DNA of 5,757 nucleotides, from positions 1 to 5,757 of the forward strand of contig WFMA01000009.1 in the NCBI GenBank assembly GCA_009177195.1, read 5' to 3'. Position 1 is the stretch's first letter, and every line of letters starts with the position of its first letter. The notes below the pieces were generated by a model. That model was not told the DNA's origin and ran no database searches. It saw nothing but the letters and a program-made list of their open reading frames with translations. A program made the position numbers and the translations under genes. The DNA comes from Bacteroidales bacterium (GTDB lineage Bacteria; Bacteroidota; Bacteroidia; Bacteroidales; Muribaculaceae). This document shows positions 1-5,757 of this stretch, in pieces.

Positions 1-30
1 AAAAAAATAAGGGCTTCGATTGAAGCCCTT
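1..30 (-). terminator. Rho-independent terminator, leftward transcription
   Basis: A perfect 9-bp stem (9-17 paired with 22-30, AAGGGCTTC with GAAGCCCTT on the plus strand) closes a 4-base loop at 18-21. Read on the minus strand, the stem is followed by TATTTTTTT (9-1), the U-tract expected of an intrinsic terminator. Read on the plus strand it is followed by TGTCAAAATA, so it should act only leftward. It would end the candidate small RNA and any read-through from the histidine kinase operon. The window edge cuts off whatever lies beyond the T-run. Confidence 0.85.
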
Positions 31-232
31 TGTCAAAATAATATGTTTTCTGTGGTAACGGCTTATATCATCTCGATGTTCGCCAACTCTTTCCGAGAAA
101 TCGGTGCCTCGCTTTGACAGAAAGGCTGAGCCCACATATATTATTCAATAAAATTACTATAAACCTTGCAAGTTTCTGCGTTTTTGTGATATTGATTGTA
201 ATATCTTCAATCAACCCTTTGGCTGATTATGC
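9..232 (-). ncRNA. Candidate structured small RNA, possibly 6S-like
   Basis: No ORF of note lies here, yet the segment is bounded by a phylum-type -7 promoter element (237-244) and a strong terminator (1-30), giving an expected transcript of about 225 nt on the minus strand. A long-range helix is visible: 138-145 pairs with 37-44 (8 bp), 132-136 with 51-55 (5 bp, UGUGG/CCACA) and 129-131 with 61-63. These are separated by small one-sided loops and enclose about 65 nt. Inside are a small hairpin CCGA/UCGG (93-96 with 101-104) and a possible CUUUC/GAAAG pairing (120-124 with 89-93). Near the 5' end a 7-bp hairpin (208-214 with 192-198) competes with a 6-bp alternative (200-205 with 188-193). 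A closing stem, an interrupted middle and an apical hairpin recall 6S RNA. A Bacteroidales RNA motif named Bacteroidales-1 is described as lying between such a promoter and a terminator, but I cannot confirm membership by eye. It could instead be a leader for a gene beyond the left edge, or a 3'-UTR-derived RNA of the kinase mRNA. Confidence 0.5.
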
Positions 233-236
233 AATG

Positions 237-244
237 CAAAGATA
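237..244 (-). promoter_or_regulatory. Bacteroidota -7 promoter element for the candidate small RNA
   Basis: On the minus strand this reads TATCTTTG, an exact match to the TAnnTTTG -7 element used by the Bacteroidota primary sigma factor, followed by CA. Transcription would start near 229-233. No TTTG-type -33 element sits at the usual 19-21-nt spacing; a TTTTG is present only 14 nt upstream. The element lies downstream of the kinase stop codon in an A+T-rich stretch, so it would give the small RNA its own promoter, separate from the kinase operon. Confidence 0.55.
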
Positions 245-296
245 ATATATAATTATTGCAAAATTGTTACACCGAGGTGCCAATTTTAATAAAAAT

Positions 297-1793
297 TTAA
301 ACACTGGTGAATTTTGCTGCCTCTTCGGTCCATTTTAAGAGGGTGAAGCGGAATTCAAGCCCACCTTCAGGGCGGTTTCCGACCGTGATAGCTCCTCCCA
401 TTACGTTTACGGTGTTCTTGACAATGGGGAGTCCGAGTCCCGTTCCTCCCACTTTTCTTGAACGACCCTTGTCGATGCGATAGAATCGTTCGAAAAGGTG
501 AGGGATATGTTCTTCTCCTACGCCGGTTCCGTTGTCATAAAATGAGAACCGGTACTCGCGCTTGTTTTCGGCTATCAGCTTTACTCCGCATTCAGTTCCG
601 TGGCTGTGGAAATCAGCGTTGCGCACGAGATTCATGAGCATTGCGTAGAGAAGATTATAGTTGCCGACAATGAAGCAATGGGGCGGAAGATCATAGACAA
701 AGTGAATGTTGTTGTTGAGCTTCAGCGAGCTCAATTCCAATGCCATGTTCTGAACCAGTTCGCTGAAGTCGATTCGTTCCCTCATCACTCCGGCTCCTCC
801 GTCTTCAAGGCGGGTCATTGACGACAGGTCGTTCAGCATTGTGCAAAGGCGGTCCATGTGTTCGCGAGCTTTGCCGAGGAAGCGCTGGCGCGAGCCTTCG
901 TCCATTTCGGGATGCTCGGCGAGAGTGTCAAGATAGCCCTTCACAACGCCAACCGGAGTTTTTAGCTCATGATTGATATTGTTGGTGAGCTGCTTGGTCA
1001 TTCTCATTTTTTCCTCGTTGATCTTGATGGCAAGGCGGTGCTCGCGGTCGGAACGCTCGTTTGCCTCAGCCTTGTCCTGGTAAAGAGCTACAATCTTGCG
1101 CGAAACGTCGCCCAACTCGTCTTTGGAAAACGAGGCTGTTTCGTCGATTTCCTCGCCGCTTGCCGCTTTGATGGCAAATGAGTGGAGCAATTGCACGTTG
1201 CGGGCAAGATAGCGGGTGAAGAAGAATATGAATAATGACGCAACGATGCCTATGGCTATAACCACATACCACATTTTTTTGTCGACAGTGACTGATTTGA
1301 GCAGGATGTCGGTATAGGGCATGGCGGTGTGGGCGAAGATTTTGCCGTCGCTGCTTCGGCGCACGTCAAAGAAATAGAACGGGCTGTTGTCCACCGTGGG
1401 GCTGTGGCGCAAAGAAGTGCCGTGTCCGCTTTCTTTCGCTTCGGCATATTCCGGCGCCGGATTGGCGTCGCGGTATACCGGCATGATTGGCACGCCGCTG
1501 TGAAACAGCAGGCTGTCATCCTCATCATATATAGATATGCGCACTCCGTTGAGCTCGGTGTCGTCATAATACCCCTCGATGAAGCGGATGAACGGCTCAA
1601 GTTCTACGTCGTTCTCGTAGGCGTCGATTATGCGGGCGTTGATGAGCTCAAGGTCATTAGCCAATTGCTTGGTACGGAACTCCTTCTCGCTCTTGTAGCT
1701 TGCATAAGCCTGGATGCCAATGATTGCCCAAAGAGCGGTTATCAGCGGGAGAAAAAGGCGCCACCAATAATTAAATTGTCTCTTTGAAGCCAT
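297..1793 (-). CDS. Sensor histidine kinase, two-component system
   Basis: 498-residue inner-membrane kinase that would autophosphorylate on histidine and pass the phosphate to the adjacent regulator. A first membrane helix lies at about residues 11-31 and a second (WYVVIAIGIVASLFIFFF) at about 175-192. Between them is an extracytoplasmic domain of about 140 residues that I cannot assign to a family. A HAMP-like linker (about 194-245) and a charged helical stretch lead to the HisKA domain, with the H-box NHELKTP (His275 as phosphoacceptor). The HATPase domain shows the N-box (Asn388, Asn392), G1 DNGTGVG (420-426), F-box FERFYRID (434-441) and G2 GGTGLGL (449-455), so all catalytic motifs are intact. 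The ATG lies inside the end of the regulator gene (23-bp overlap), which suggests translational coupling, and the hydrophobic N-terminus supports this start. Stimulus and regulon cannot be read from the sequence. No convincing terminator directly follows the stop; the nearest strong one is at 1-30. Confidence 0.93.
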   Translation of the reverse strand: MASKRQFNYWWRLFLPLITALWAIIGIQAYASYKSEKEFRTKQLANDLELINARIIDAYENDVELEPFIRFIEGYYDDTELNGVRISIYDEDDSLLFHSGVPIMPVYRDANPAPEYAEAKESGHGTSLRHSPTVDNSPFYFFDVRRSSDGKIFAHTAMPYTDILLKSVTVDKKMWYVVIAIGIVASLFIFFFTRYLARNVQLLHSFAIKAASGEEIDETASFSKDELGDVSRKIVALYQDKAEANERSDREHRLAIKINEEKMRMTKQLTNNINHELKTPVGVVKGYLDTLAEHPEMDEGSRQRFLGKAREHMDRLCTMLNDLSSMTRLEDGGAGVMRERIDFSELVQNMALELSSLKLNNNIHFVYDLPPHCFIVGNYNLLYAMLMNLVRNADFHSHGTECGVKLIAENKREYRFSFYDNGTGVGEEHIPHLFERFYRIDKGRSRKVGGTGLGLPIVKNTVNVMGGAITVGNRPEGGLEFRFTLLKWTEEAAKFTSV

Positions 1794-2481
1794 ATCCGAA
1801 GCCTAACCGAGTGATGATATTGTTTCCGTAGGGCTCGATTTTCTTGCGAAGTCGGGTTATATTGGTGTCGATGGTGCGGTTGGATACAACGACATCCTCG
1901 GGCCACACTTCGCGGATGATCTCTTCGCGCGAATAGATGCGGTTGCGGTGGGTGAGGAAGAACATCAATATCTCGAATTCGGTCTTGGTCAGAGTCACGG
2001 GCTCCCCGTTGAGATAGCAGGTCTTCTCATTGCGGTCAACGCGGAGTGTCTTGAAAACAATGTCGGGCTCCTGAATGCCTTTCGACAGGTTGTAGGCATA
2101 TTGTTGCGAAACGTGGCTGCGGCGCAACACTGCGCGCACGCGAGCCAGAACCTCGCTTATCACGAAAGGCTTGGTGATATAGTCGTCGCCGCCAAGGTTC
2201 AATCCCATGACGGTGTCGTCCTCTCCGGTAAGAGCCGAGCAGAAGATGATGGGCGTGTTTTCAGTCGCCGCATTGTTCTTCAACTGCTTTGCGAAATCGA
2301 AGCCGCTGAGCTGATCCATCATAATGTCGAGGATGAAGAGAGAGTAGCTTGACAAGTCCATGGTCAAGGCTTCTTCAGCCGACAGGGCGGTATCAACCTC
2401 ATAGCCGTCAAGTTCAAGGTTATATTTTAAGATTTCTCCTAATGCTTCCTCGTCGTCTACGACCAATATTTTTATTCTCAT
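1771..2481 (-). CDS. OmpR/PhoB-family response regulator
   Basis: 236-residue DNA-binding regulator, partner of the downstream kinase. The receiver domain spans about residues 1-120: acidic pair Asp9/Asp10, phosphoacceptor Asp52 in LFILDIMM, Ser82 as the switch serine/threonine, and Lys104 in the ITKPF loop with Tyr101 just before it. A linker leads to a C-terminal winged helix (about 135-236) with the typical LTKTEFEIL segment, the recognition-helix region NRTIDTNITRLRKKI, and the wing ending in GFGYGFKE. The ATG at 2481 starts MRIKILVVDDEE, where the first receiver strand belongs. An in-frame TTG at 2523 would add 14 residues of non-receiver sequence and is less likely. There is no Shine-Dalgarno sequence and the region before the ATG is A+T-rich, as is usual in this phylum. 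It is first in the transcript, overlapping the kinase start by 23 bp. It is divergent from era across a 286-bp spacer. It belongs to the broad PhoB/RprY-like group; I do not assign a gene name. Confidence 0.93.
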   Translation of the reverse strand: MRIKILVVDDEEALGEILKYNLELDGYEVDTALSAEEALTMDLSSYSLFILDIMMDQLSGFDFAKQLKNNAATENTPIIFCSALTGEDDTVMGLNLGGDDYITKPFVISEVLARVRAVLRRSHVSQQYAYNLSKGIQEPDIVFKTLRVDRNEKTCYLNGEPVTLTKTEFEILMFFLTHRNRIYSREEIIREVWPEDVVVSNRTIDTNITRLRKKIEPYGNNIITRLGFGYGFKETI

Positions 2482-2609
2482 TGAATCAATAATTTTTAAT
2501 TTGGTGTGTAAAATTACGCACAAAGGATGATATTTTGCGTTAACTAATGTTAAAATACGGATTGTCGTTAAACCATTTGCCCCTACCGATGTTCTAAAGG
2601 TATAATTAC

Positions 2610-2617
2610 TATATTTG
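2610..2617 (+). promoter_or_regulatory. Bacteroidota -7 promoter element upstream of era
   Basis: TATATTTG matches the TAnnTTTG -7 consensus exactly and is followed by CA. Transcription would begin near 2622-2626, leaving an era leader of about 145 nt that contains the hairpin at 2651-2690. A TTTG occurs at 2576-2579, but the 30-nt spacing is too long for a standard -33 element, so the upstream half of the promoter is unclear. A weaker era-proximal candidate (ATAATTTG, 2737-2744) could instead drive era from a short leader. Confidence 0.5.
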
Positions 2618-2650
2618 CACTGTGTTTTTCATGGTATTAGATTTAAGGTT

Positions 2651-2694
2651 AATTATTACGGGTGGGTCGGGAGACTCGCCCGTAGTAATTTTAT
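2651..2694 (+). terminator. Hairpin plus short T-run in the era leader: attenuator or small-RNA terminator
   Basis: Positions 2651-2667 pair with 2674-2690 in a stem of about 17 bp (three G-U wobbles) around the 6-base loop CGGGAG. A T-run (TTTT, 2689-2692) follows on the plus strand. The core is G+C-rich (CGGG with CCCG) inside a strongly A+T-rich spacer. It has the shape of a rightward intrinsic terminator, but no plus-strand gene lies upstream of it to be terminated. It sits about 70 nt downstream of the -7 element at 2610-2617 and 74 nt before era. It could be an attenuator in the era leader, the 3' end of a short RNA, or a shield against antisense transcription. The T-run is short, so termination efficiency is uncertain. 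On the minus strand the flank is AACC, so leftward termination is unlikely. Confidence 0.45.
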
Positions 2695-2767
2695 AAGGTA
2701 GCAATATTTTCTCGATTTATATTGTTATACCTATATATAATTTGTAATCGAAACAAAATTCAAGTGT

Positions 2768-3658
2768 ATGAACGAAAATCATAAATCAGGGTTTGTCAAC
2801 ATCGTTGGCAATCCTAATGTAGGAAAATCCACATTGATGAACGACCTCGTGGGCGAACGCATAAGTATCATAACCTCAAAAGCGCAGACAACCCGCCATC
2901 GCATAACCGGAATCGTGAATACCGACGATTATCAGATCGTGTTTTCCGACACCCCAGGAGTGCTCAAGCCTAATTATAAGATGCAGGAGGCTATGCGCGA
3001 ATTTTCGGAAGGAGCGTTGACCGACGCCGACGTGCTTGTGTATGTGACCGACGTTGTCGAGGATCCGACCAAGAATGCCGACTTCCTTGAAAAAGTGGCG
3101 AAGGAGACTGTGCCCGTGCTCCTTGTTATCAACAAGGTGGATCTTCTTAAGGGCGACGAAGAGCTCAATAAGATAGTGGACCGCTGGCGCGAGCTGTTGC
3201 CGAACGCTGAAATCCTCCCCACTTCAGCCAAGCTCGGCTTCAACGTGAACGTGCTCATGAACCGCATTATCGAACTCCTCCCGGTGGCTCCCCCTTATTT
3301 CGGAAAGGATGCGTTGACCGACAAGCCGGCGCGATTCTTCGTCACCGAGATTATCCGCGAGAAGCTGTTGCTGCATCTTGACAAGGAGGTTCCCTACTCA
3401 GTCGAGGTGGTGGTTGAAAAATTTGACGAAAAGGAGGACAGCATCCACATCATGACTGTCATCTATGTGGAACGCGACTCTCAGAAAGGCATCATCATCG
3501 GCAAGGGAGGAAGCATGTTGAAGCGCATCGGAACGGAAGCGAGAAAGGATATCGAGAAATTCTTCGATAAGCACGTCTATCTCGAACTTTTCGTGAAGGT
3601 CGAGAAGGATTGGCGCAACCGTGAGAACAAGTTGCGTTCATTCGGCTACATCGAGTGA
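2768..3658 (+). CDS. era: GTPase Era, 16S rRNA-binding ribosome assembly factor
   Basis: 296-residue protein, normal for Era. It binds the 3' end of 16S rRNA and assists maturation of the 30S subunit, coupled to GTP hydrolysis. The N-terminal GTPase domain carries G1 GNPNVGKS (14-21), the G2 threonines at about 41-42 in TTRHRITG, G3 DTPG (61-64), G4 NKVD (122-125) and G5 SAK (153-155). The C-terminal KH domain (about 200-285) has the RNA-binding GxxG loop as IIGKGG (243-248) and ends in the typical VKVEKDWRN segment. The ATG is preceded by an A+T-rich stretch without a Shine-Dalgarno sequence, and residues before G1 are few, as in other Era proteins. It is monocistronic within this window: divergent from the response regulator and convergent with folA. 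A promoter and a hairpin in its leader may regulate it. Confidence 0.97.
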   Translation: MNENHKSGFVNIVGNPNVGKSTLMNDLVGERISIITSKAQTTRHRITGIVNTDDYQIVFSDTPGVLKPNYKMQEAMREFSEGALTDADVLVYVTDVVEDPTKNADFLEKVAKETVPVLLVINKVDLLKGDEELNKIVDRWRELLPNAEILPTSAKLGFNVNVLMNRIIELLPVAPPYFGKDALTDKPARFFVTEIIREKLLLHLDKEVPYSVEVVVEKFDEKEDSIHIMTVIYVERDSQKGIIIGKGGSMLKRIGTEARKDIEKFFDKHVYLELFVKVEKDWRNRENKLRSFGYIE

Positions 3659-3670
3659 TGCTGCTACCGT

Positions 3671-4168
3671 TTATCGGCGTTCAAGATTGATGAATCGATA
3701 CGTAACGCCCGAGCGTGGATCGGTCATCGGGGATGATTCCTCGGCGGCGGTCCACGTTTCGTTTTCAAATGGCTCCAGGAAGGTGTCGGCGTCGTGGGGC
3801 TCGTCGTCAATGAGAGTGAGGTAGACTTTGCTCGCTTTGTCGCGCGCAAGCCGGTAGATTTCCGCGCCCCCTATTATCATCGCTTCCTCAGCGTCGGCGG
3901 CAAGCGCGACAGCTTCGTCGAGAGAGCCGGCTACCTCAATGCCTTCGGCGGGATAATCGTTGCGGCGCGTCACGACGATGTTACGTCGCCCCGGCAGCGG
4001 TCCCGACGGCAGCGACTCGAAAGTCTTGCGCCCCATTATGATCGGTTTTCCCATGGTCAGCGCCTTGAACCGCTTGAGGTCGGCGCTGATGTGGTAAAGG
4101 AGGTCGCCTTTGCGCCCGATGGCTCCCGAGGGGGTCATCGCCACTATTATTGAAATCTTCGCGCTCAT
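3671..4168 (-). CDS. folA: Dihydrofolate reductase
   Basis: 165-residue cytosolic enzyme that reduces dihydrofolate to tetrahydrofolate with NADPH; it is the target of trimethoprim. Visible motifs are the N-terminal strand [14 protein letters not shown], the active-site segment [13 protein letters not shown] with the catalytic acid Asp30 (equivalent to E. coli Asp27), the cofactor loop [12 protein letters not shown] (43-54), [10 protein letters not shown] (58-66), and the MIIGGAEIY turn (97-105). The length is normal. Tyr25 occupies the position of Trp22 in E. coli. The start at 4168 gives the expected N-terminus; its ATG overlaps the thyA stop in an ATGA arrangement, indicating translational coupling. 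The reading frame stays open upstream to 4669, but that part is antisense-free shadow of thyA and encodes Arg/Pro-rich non-DHFR sequence. Its partner ThyA makes the dihydrofolate that this enzyme recycles. The gene ends 12 bp from the convergent era stop, with no terminator in the gap. Confidence 0.96.
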   Translation of the reverse strand: MSAKISIIVAMTPSGAIGRKGDLLYHISADLKRFKALTMGKPIIMGRKTFESLPSGPLPGRRNIVVTRRNDYPAEGIEVAGSLDEAVALAADAEEAMIIGGAEIYRLARDKASKVYLTLIDDEPHDADTFLEPFENETWTAAEESSPMTDPRSGVTYRFINLERR

Positions 4169-4959
4169 ACCGATACTTTTCCTTTGATGTGGGGATGGGG
4201 GTCGTAGTCTTCGAGAGTGAAGTCCTCGTATTTGAAGTCGAAAATCGATTTCACGGCGGGGTTCAGGGTCATGCGCGGCAAACGTCGCGGCTCGCGGGTG
4301 AGCTGCAGCTCCACCTGCTCGATGTGGTCGTTGTAGATGTGGGCGTCGCCGAGAGTGTGGATGAAGTCGCCGGCTTTCAGTCCGGTAACCTGCGCGACCA
4401 TCATCAGCAACAGCGCGTAGGAGGCGATGTTGAAGGGAACGCCGAGGAAGGTGTCGGCTGACCGCTGATAGAGCTGCAGGCTCAGTCGCCCGTCGGCTAC
4501 ATAGAACTGGAACAGCAGGTGGCACGGGGGGAGGTTCATGTTGCCGAGATCGGCTACGTTCCACGCGCTCACGATGATGCGGCGCGAGTCGGGATTTTCC
4601 TTTATCGTCTTTATCACTTCGGCTATCTGGTCGATGTGTCCGCCGGCATAGTCGGGCCAGGAACGCCACTGATAGCCGTAGATGTGTCCTACCGAGCCGT
4701 CGGGGTCAGCCCATTCGTTCCATATCCTCACTCCGTTTTCCTGGAGATAGTGGACGTTGGTGTCGCCTTTGAGGAACCACAGCAGCTCGTAGATGATGGA
4801 TTTCAAATGGAGTTTTTTAGTGGTGAGCAGTGGGAATCCGTCTTCAAGATTGAACCGCATCTGATAGCCAAACACGCTTCGGGTGCCTGTGCCTGTACGG
4901 TCGCTTTTTTGAACGCCATTCTCTTTCACGTGGCGCAACAGGTCAAGATATTGTTTCAT
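4165..4959 (-). CDS. thyA: Thymidylate synthase
   Basis: 264 residues, exactly the E. coli ThyA length. The cytosolic homodimer methylates dUMP to dTMP, using 5,10-methylene-tetrahydrofolate as both carbon donor and reductant and releasing dihydrofolate. Seen in order: [11 protein letters not shown] with phosphate-binding Arg21; the ELLWFLKG helix with Glu58; the WNEW region with Trp80; Tyr94; the Arg126-Arg127 pair that contacts the dUMP phosphate; the catalytic Cys146 in LPPCH; QRSAD with Asp169; Asn177 in GVPFNIASY; and [12 protein letters not shown] with His207 and Tyr209. All catalytic positions appear intact. The start [11 protein letters not shown] is the standard N-terminus. The ATG lies 17 bp inside the end of the upstream iron-sulfur gene, and the stop overlaps the folA ATG by 4 bp, so it is the middle gene of a compact operon. 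It is the folate-consuming ThyA type, not the flavin-dependent ThyX. Confidence 0.98.
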   Translation of the reverse strand: MKQYLDLLRHVKENGVQKSDRTGTGTRSVFGYQMRFNLEDGFPLLTTKKLHLKSIIYELLWFLKGDTNVHYLQENGVRIWNEWADPDGSVGHIYGYQWRSWPDYAGGHIDQIAEVIKTIKENPDSRRIIVSAWNVADLGNMNLPPCHLLFQFYVADGRLSLQLYQRSADTFLGVPFNIASYALLLMMVAQVTGLKAGDFIHTLGDAHIYNDHIEQVELQLTREPRRLPRMTLNPAVKSIFDFKYEDFTLEDYDPHPHIKGKVSV

Positions 4960-5757
4960 TTTCGTCGTTGTTTATTCGTGTTGTGTGGTATCCGCTTGAG
5001 GGTGAGGAGCAGGATGCCGCCGTGTTTACTTCTGGTTGGTTGACGCGCTGCATCATCGGGAGCGACAGCTGCTTGCGGCTTATCCGGTAAAAAATGGCGT
5101 CGTCGGGACACGAGGCTATGCAGTCGAAGCATGTGACGCACCTCGACCCGTCGACAACGTGGTCGTTGAGGTTGATGCAGGAAGCCTTGCATGCGTGCTC
5201 GCACTTGCGGCAATTGGTGCATAGGTCGGTGTCGATGTCGATGTGCCACAGCGATTGGCGGCTGCATATTCCGAGCACTGTCCCTATGGGGCACACCGAG
5301 TTGCAATAGGTCCTCCCGTAGAACCAGGCGGGGATGCTCACAGCGAGGAGCATCACTCCCGAGAGGGTGGTGTAGAACACCCCGGCGGTTATGATTCTCA
5401 CGTGGCGTGAATCCCACAGTCCCGTCTTTTCGCCAAGGGCTGAGATGAAATTGCAAGCCTCGCCCCAGCAGGGCTTGAGCATATTCACTACCGCCTGCCC
5501 ATAGATGCTGTAGGGGTCGACAAGCGCCGGCACTACCGAAATCTCGCCAATGAAACAGGCGAGGACCACGATGAGAGAGCCGTAGCGCCAACGGTTCAGC
5601 GGGGGGGAGTAGTGGTAATCGCGCAGGGAGCCTTTGCGGGTTTTACGCCCGATAGCCCCTACGATGTCAAACCATGTTCCGAGCGGACACGCTGACGAGC
5701 AGTAGATTCGTCCAAACAGCCACGCCGCCAGTACCCAGAAGGCTCCCATCGTCACCG
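4943..5757 (-). CDS. Membrane 4Fe-4S polyferredoxin, NapH/YccM-like (5' end outside window)
   Basis: The visible C-terminal part is about 270 codons; the true start lies beyond the right edge. It shows at least three hydrophobic segments (about residues 3-15, 57-79 and 119-146 of the visible part). Two copies of a membrane-associated CxxxCPxG motif are present, YCSSACPLG (18-26) and YCNSVCPIG (150-158), characteristic of the NapH/YccM/NosR-type domain. These are followed by two ferredoxin clusters, [11 protein letters not shown] (179-189, with a further Cys193) and [12 protein letters not shown] (206-217). An extra pair, Cys96 and Cys101 in CWGEAC, might be a further ligand or redox site. The family passes electrons between the quinone pool or membrane partners and soluble or periplasmic reductases; the partner here is unknown. 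The last 45 or so residues form a polar Ser/Asn-rich tail with no recognisable domain. Its end overlaps thyA by 17 bp, so they are probably co-transcribed. The in-frame GTG near 5755 is not a credible start because it falls just before a membrane segment and a conserved motif at the cut edge. Confidence 0.88.
   Translation of the reverse strand, partial: VTMGAFWVLAAWLFGRIYCSSACPLGTWFDIVGAIGRKTRKGSLRDYHYSPPLNRWRYGSLIVVLACFIGEISVVPALVDPYSIYGQAVVNMLKPCWGEACNFISALGEKTGLWDSRHVRIITAGVFYTTLSGVMLLAVSIPAWFYGRTYCNSVCPIGTVLGICSRQSLWHIDIDTDLCTNCRKCEHACKASCINLNDHVVDGSRCVTCFDCIASCPDDAIFYRISRKQLSLPMMQRVNQPEVNTAASCSSPSSGYHTTRINNDENETIS

Noticed and set aside
270..279. CACC/GGTG inverted repeat just downstream of the histidine kinase as its terminator
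   Set aside because: The loop would be only two bases, leaving 3-4 usable pairs, and no proper T-run follows on the minus strand.
1329..1787. Long plus-strand open frames opposite the kinase, regulator, folA and thyA genes
   Set aside because: They are antisense to genes with complete motif sets, show no family resemblance, and are explained by codon bias of the real genes.
2482..2523. Upstream TTG start for the response regulator adding 14 residues
   Set aside because: The receiver domain normally begins at MRIKILVVDD; the added residues are not part of the fold, and TTG starts are rarer.
2521..2602. Promoters for the response regulator on the minus strand (ATCCTTTG at 2521-2528; TACCTTTA at 2595-2602)
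   Set aside because: The first matches only the TTTG half of the -7 element, the second misses the final G, and neither has a -33 element at correct spacing. One may be real but I cannot choose.
2737..2744. ATAATTTG as an era-proximal promoter
   Set aside because: Only the TTTG half matches the consensus and no -33 element is visible; kept as a weak alternative to 2610-2617.
4169..4669. N-terminal extension of the folA frame (to a 332-residue protein)
   Set aside because: It lies wholly within thyA in another frame, encodes Arg/Pro-rich sequence unlike any DHFR fusion domain, and the standard DHFR start is at 4168.
4956..5591. 211-codon minus-strand frame inside the iron-sulfur gene
   Set aside because: It is out of frame with clear cysteine-cluster coding and its translation is rich in Arg/His with no domain; a shadow frame.
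5753..5755. GTG as the start codon of the polyferredoxin
   Set aside because: It falls at the window edge immediately before a membrane segment and a conserved CxxxCPxG motif, so the gene almost certainly continues beyond the window.

Overview
The window looks like a core chromosomal segment from the phylum Bacteroidota, most likely the order Bacteroidales. The reasons are the protein sequences (Era, a ThyA-FolA pair, an OmpR/PhoB-type two-component system), exact matches to the phylum's unusual -7 promoter element (TAnnTTTG), and genes that start without a Shine-Dalgarno sequence. The moderate G+C of the coding regions next to very A+T-rich spacers suggests a Muribaculaceae-like gut bacterium, but that family call is inference.

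Layout from left to right. Positions 1-296 contain no protein gene. They hold a strong intrinsic terminator at the left edge and, on the minus strand, a promoter-to-terminator unit of roughly 225 nt with internal pairing, which looks like a small structured RNA. Next come a sensor histidine kinase (297-1793) and its response regulator (1771-2481), both on the minus strand, with the regulator first in the transcript and a 23-bp overlap. A 286-bp divergent spacer (2482-2767) follows; it carries a plus-strand promoter element and a long hairpin followed by a short T-run, ahead of era (2768-3658, plus). Era converges on folA with only 12 bp between the two stop codons.

The right part is a tightly packed minus-strand cluster, in transcription order: a membrane 4Fe-4S polyferredoxin (cut by the window edge), thyA (thymidylate synthase) and folA (dihydrofolate reductase). 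The first pair overlaps by 17 bp and thyA/folA overlap by 4 bp (ATGA), so the three are probably co-transcribed and translationally coupled. ThyA converts dUMP to dTMP and oxidises methylene-tetrahydrofolate to dihydrofolate; FolA reduces it back, so the two genes form one metabolic cycle. The link to the redox membrane protein is positional only.

No mobile element, CRISPR array, phage gene, tRNA or rRNA was seen, and the protein-coding content is conventional. The parts that merit attention are non-coding: the candidate small RNA at the left end and the hairpin-bearing era leader.
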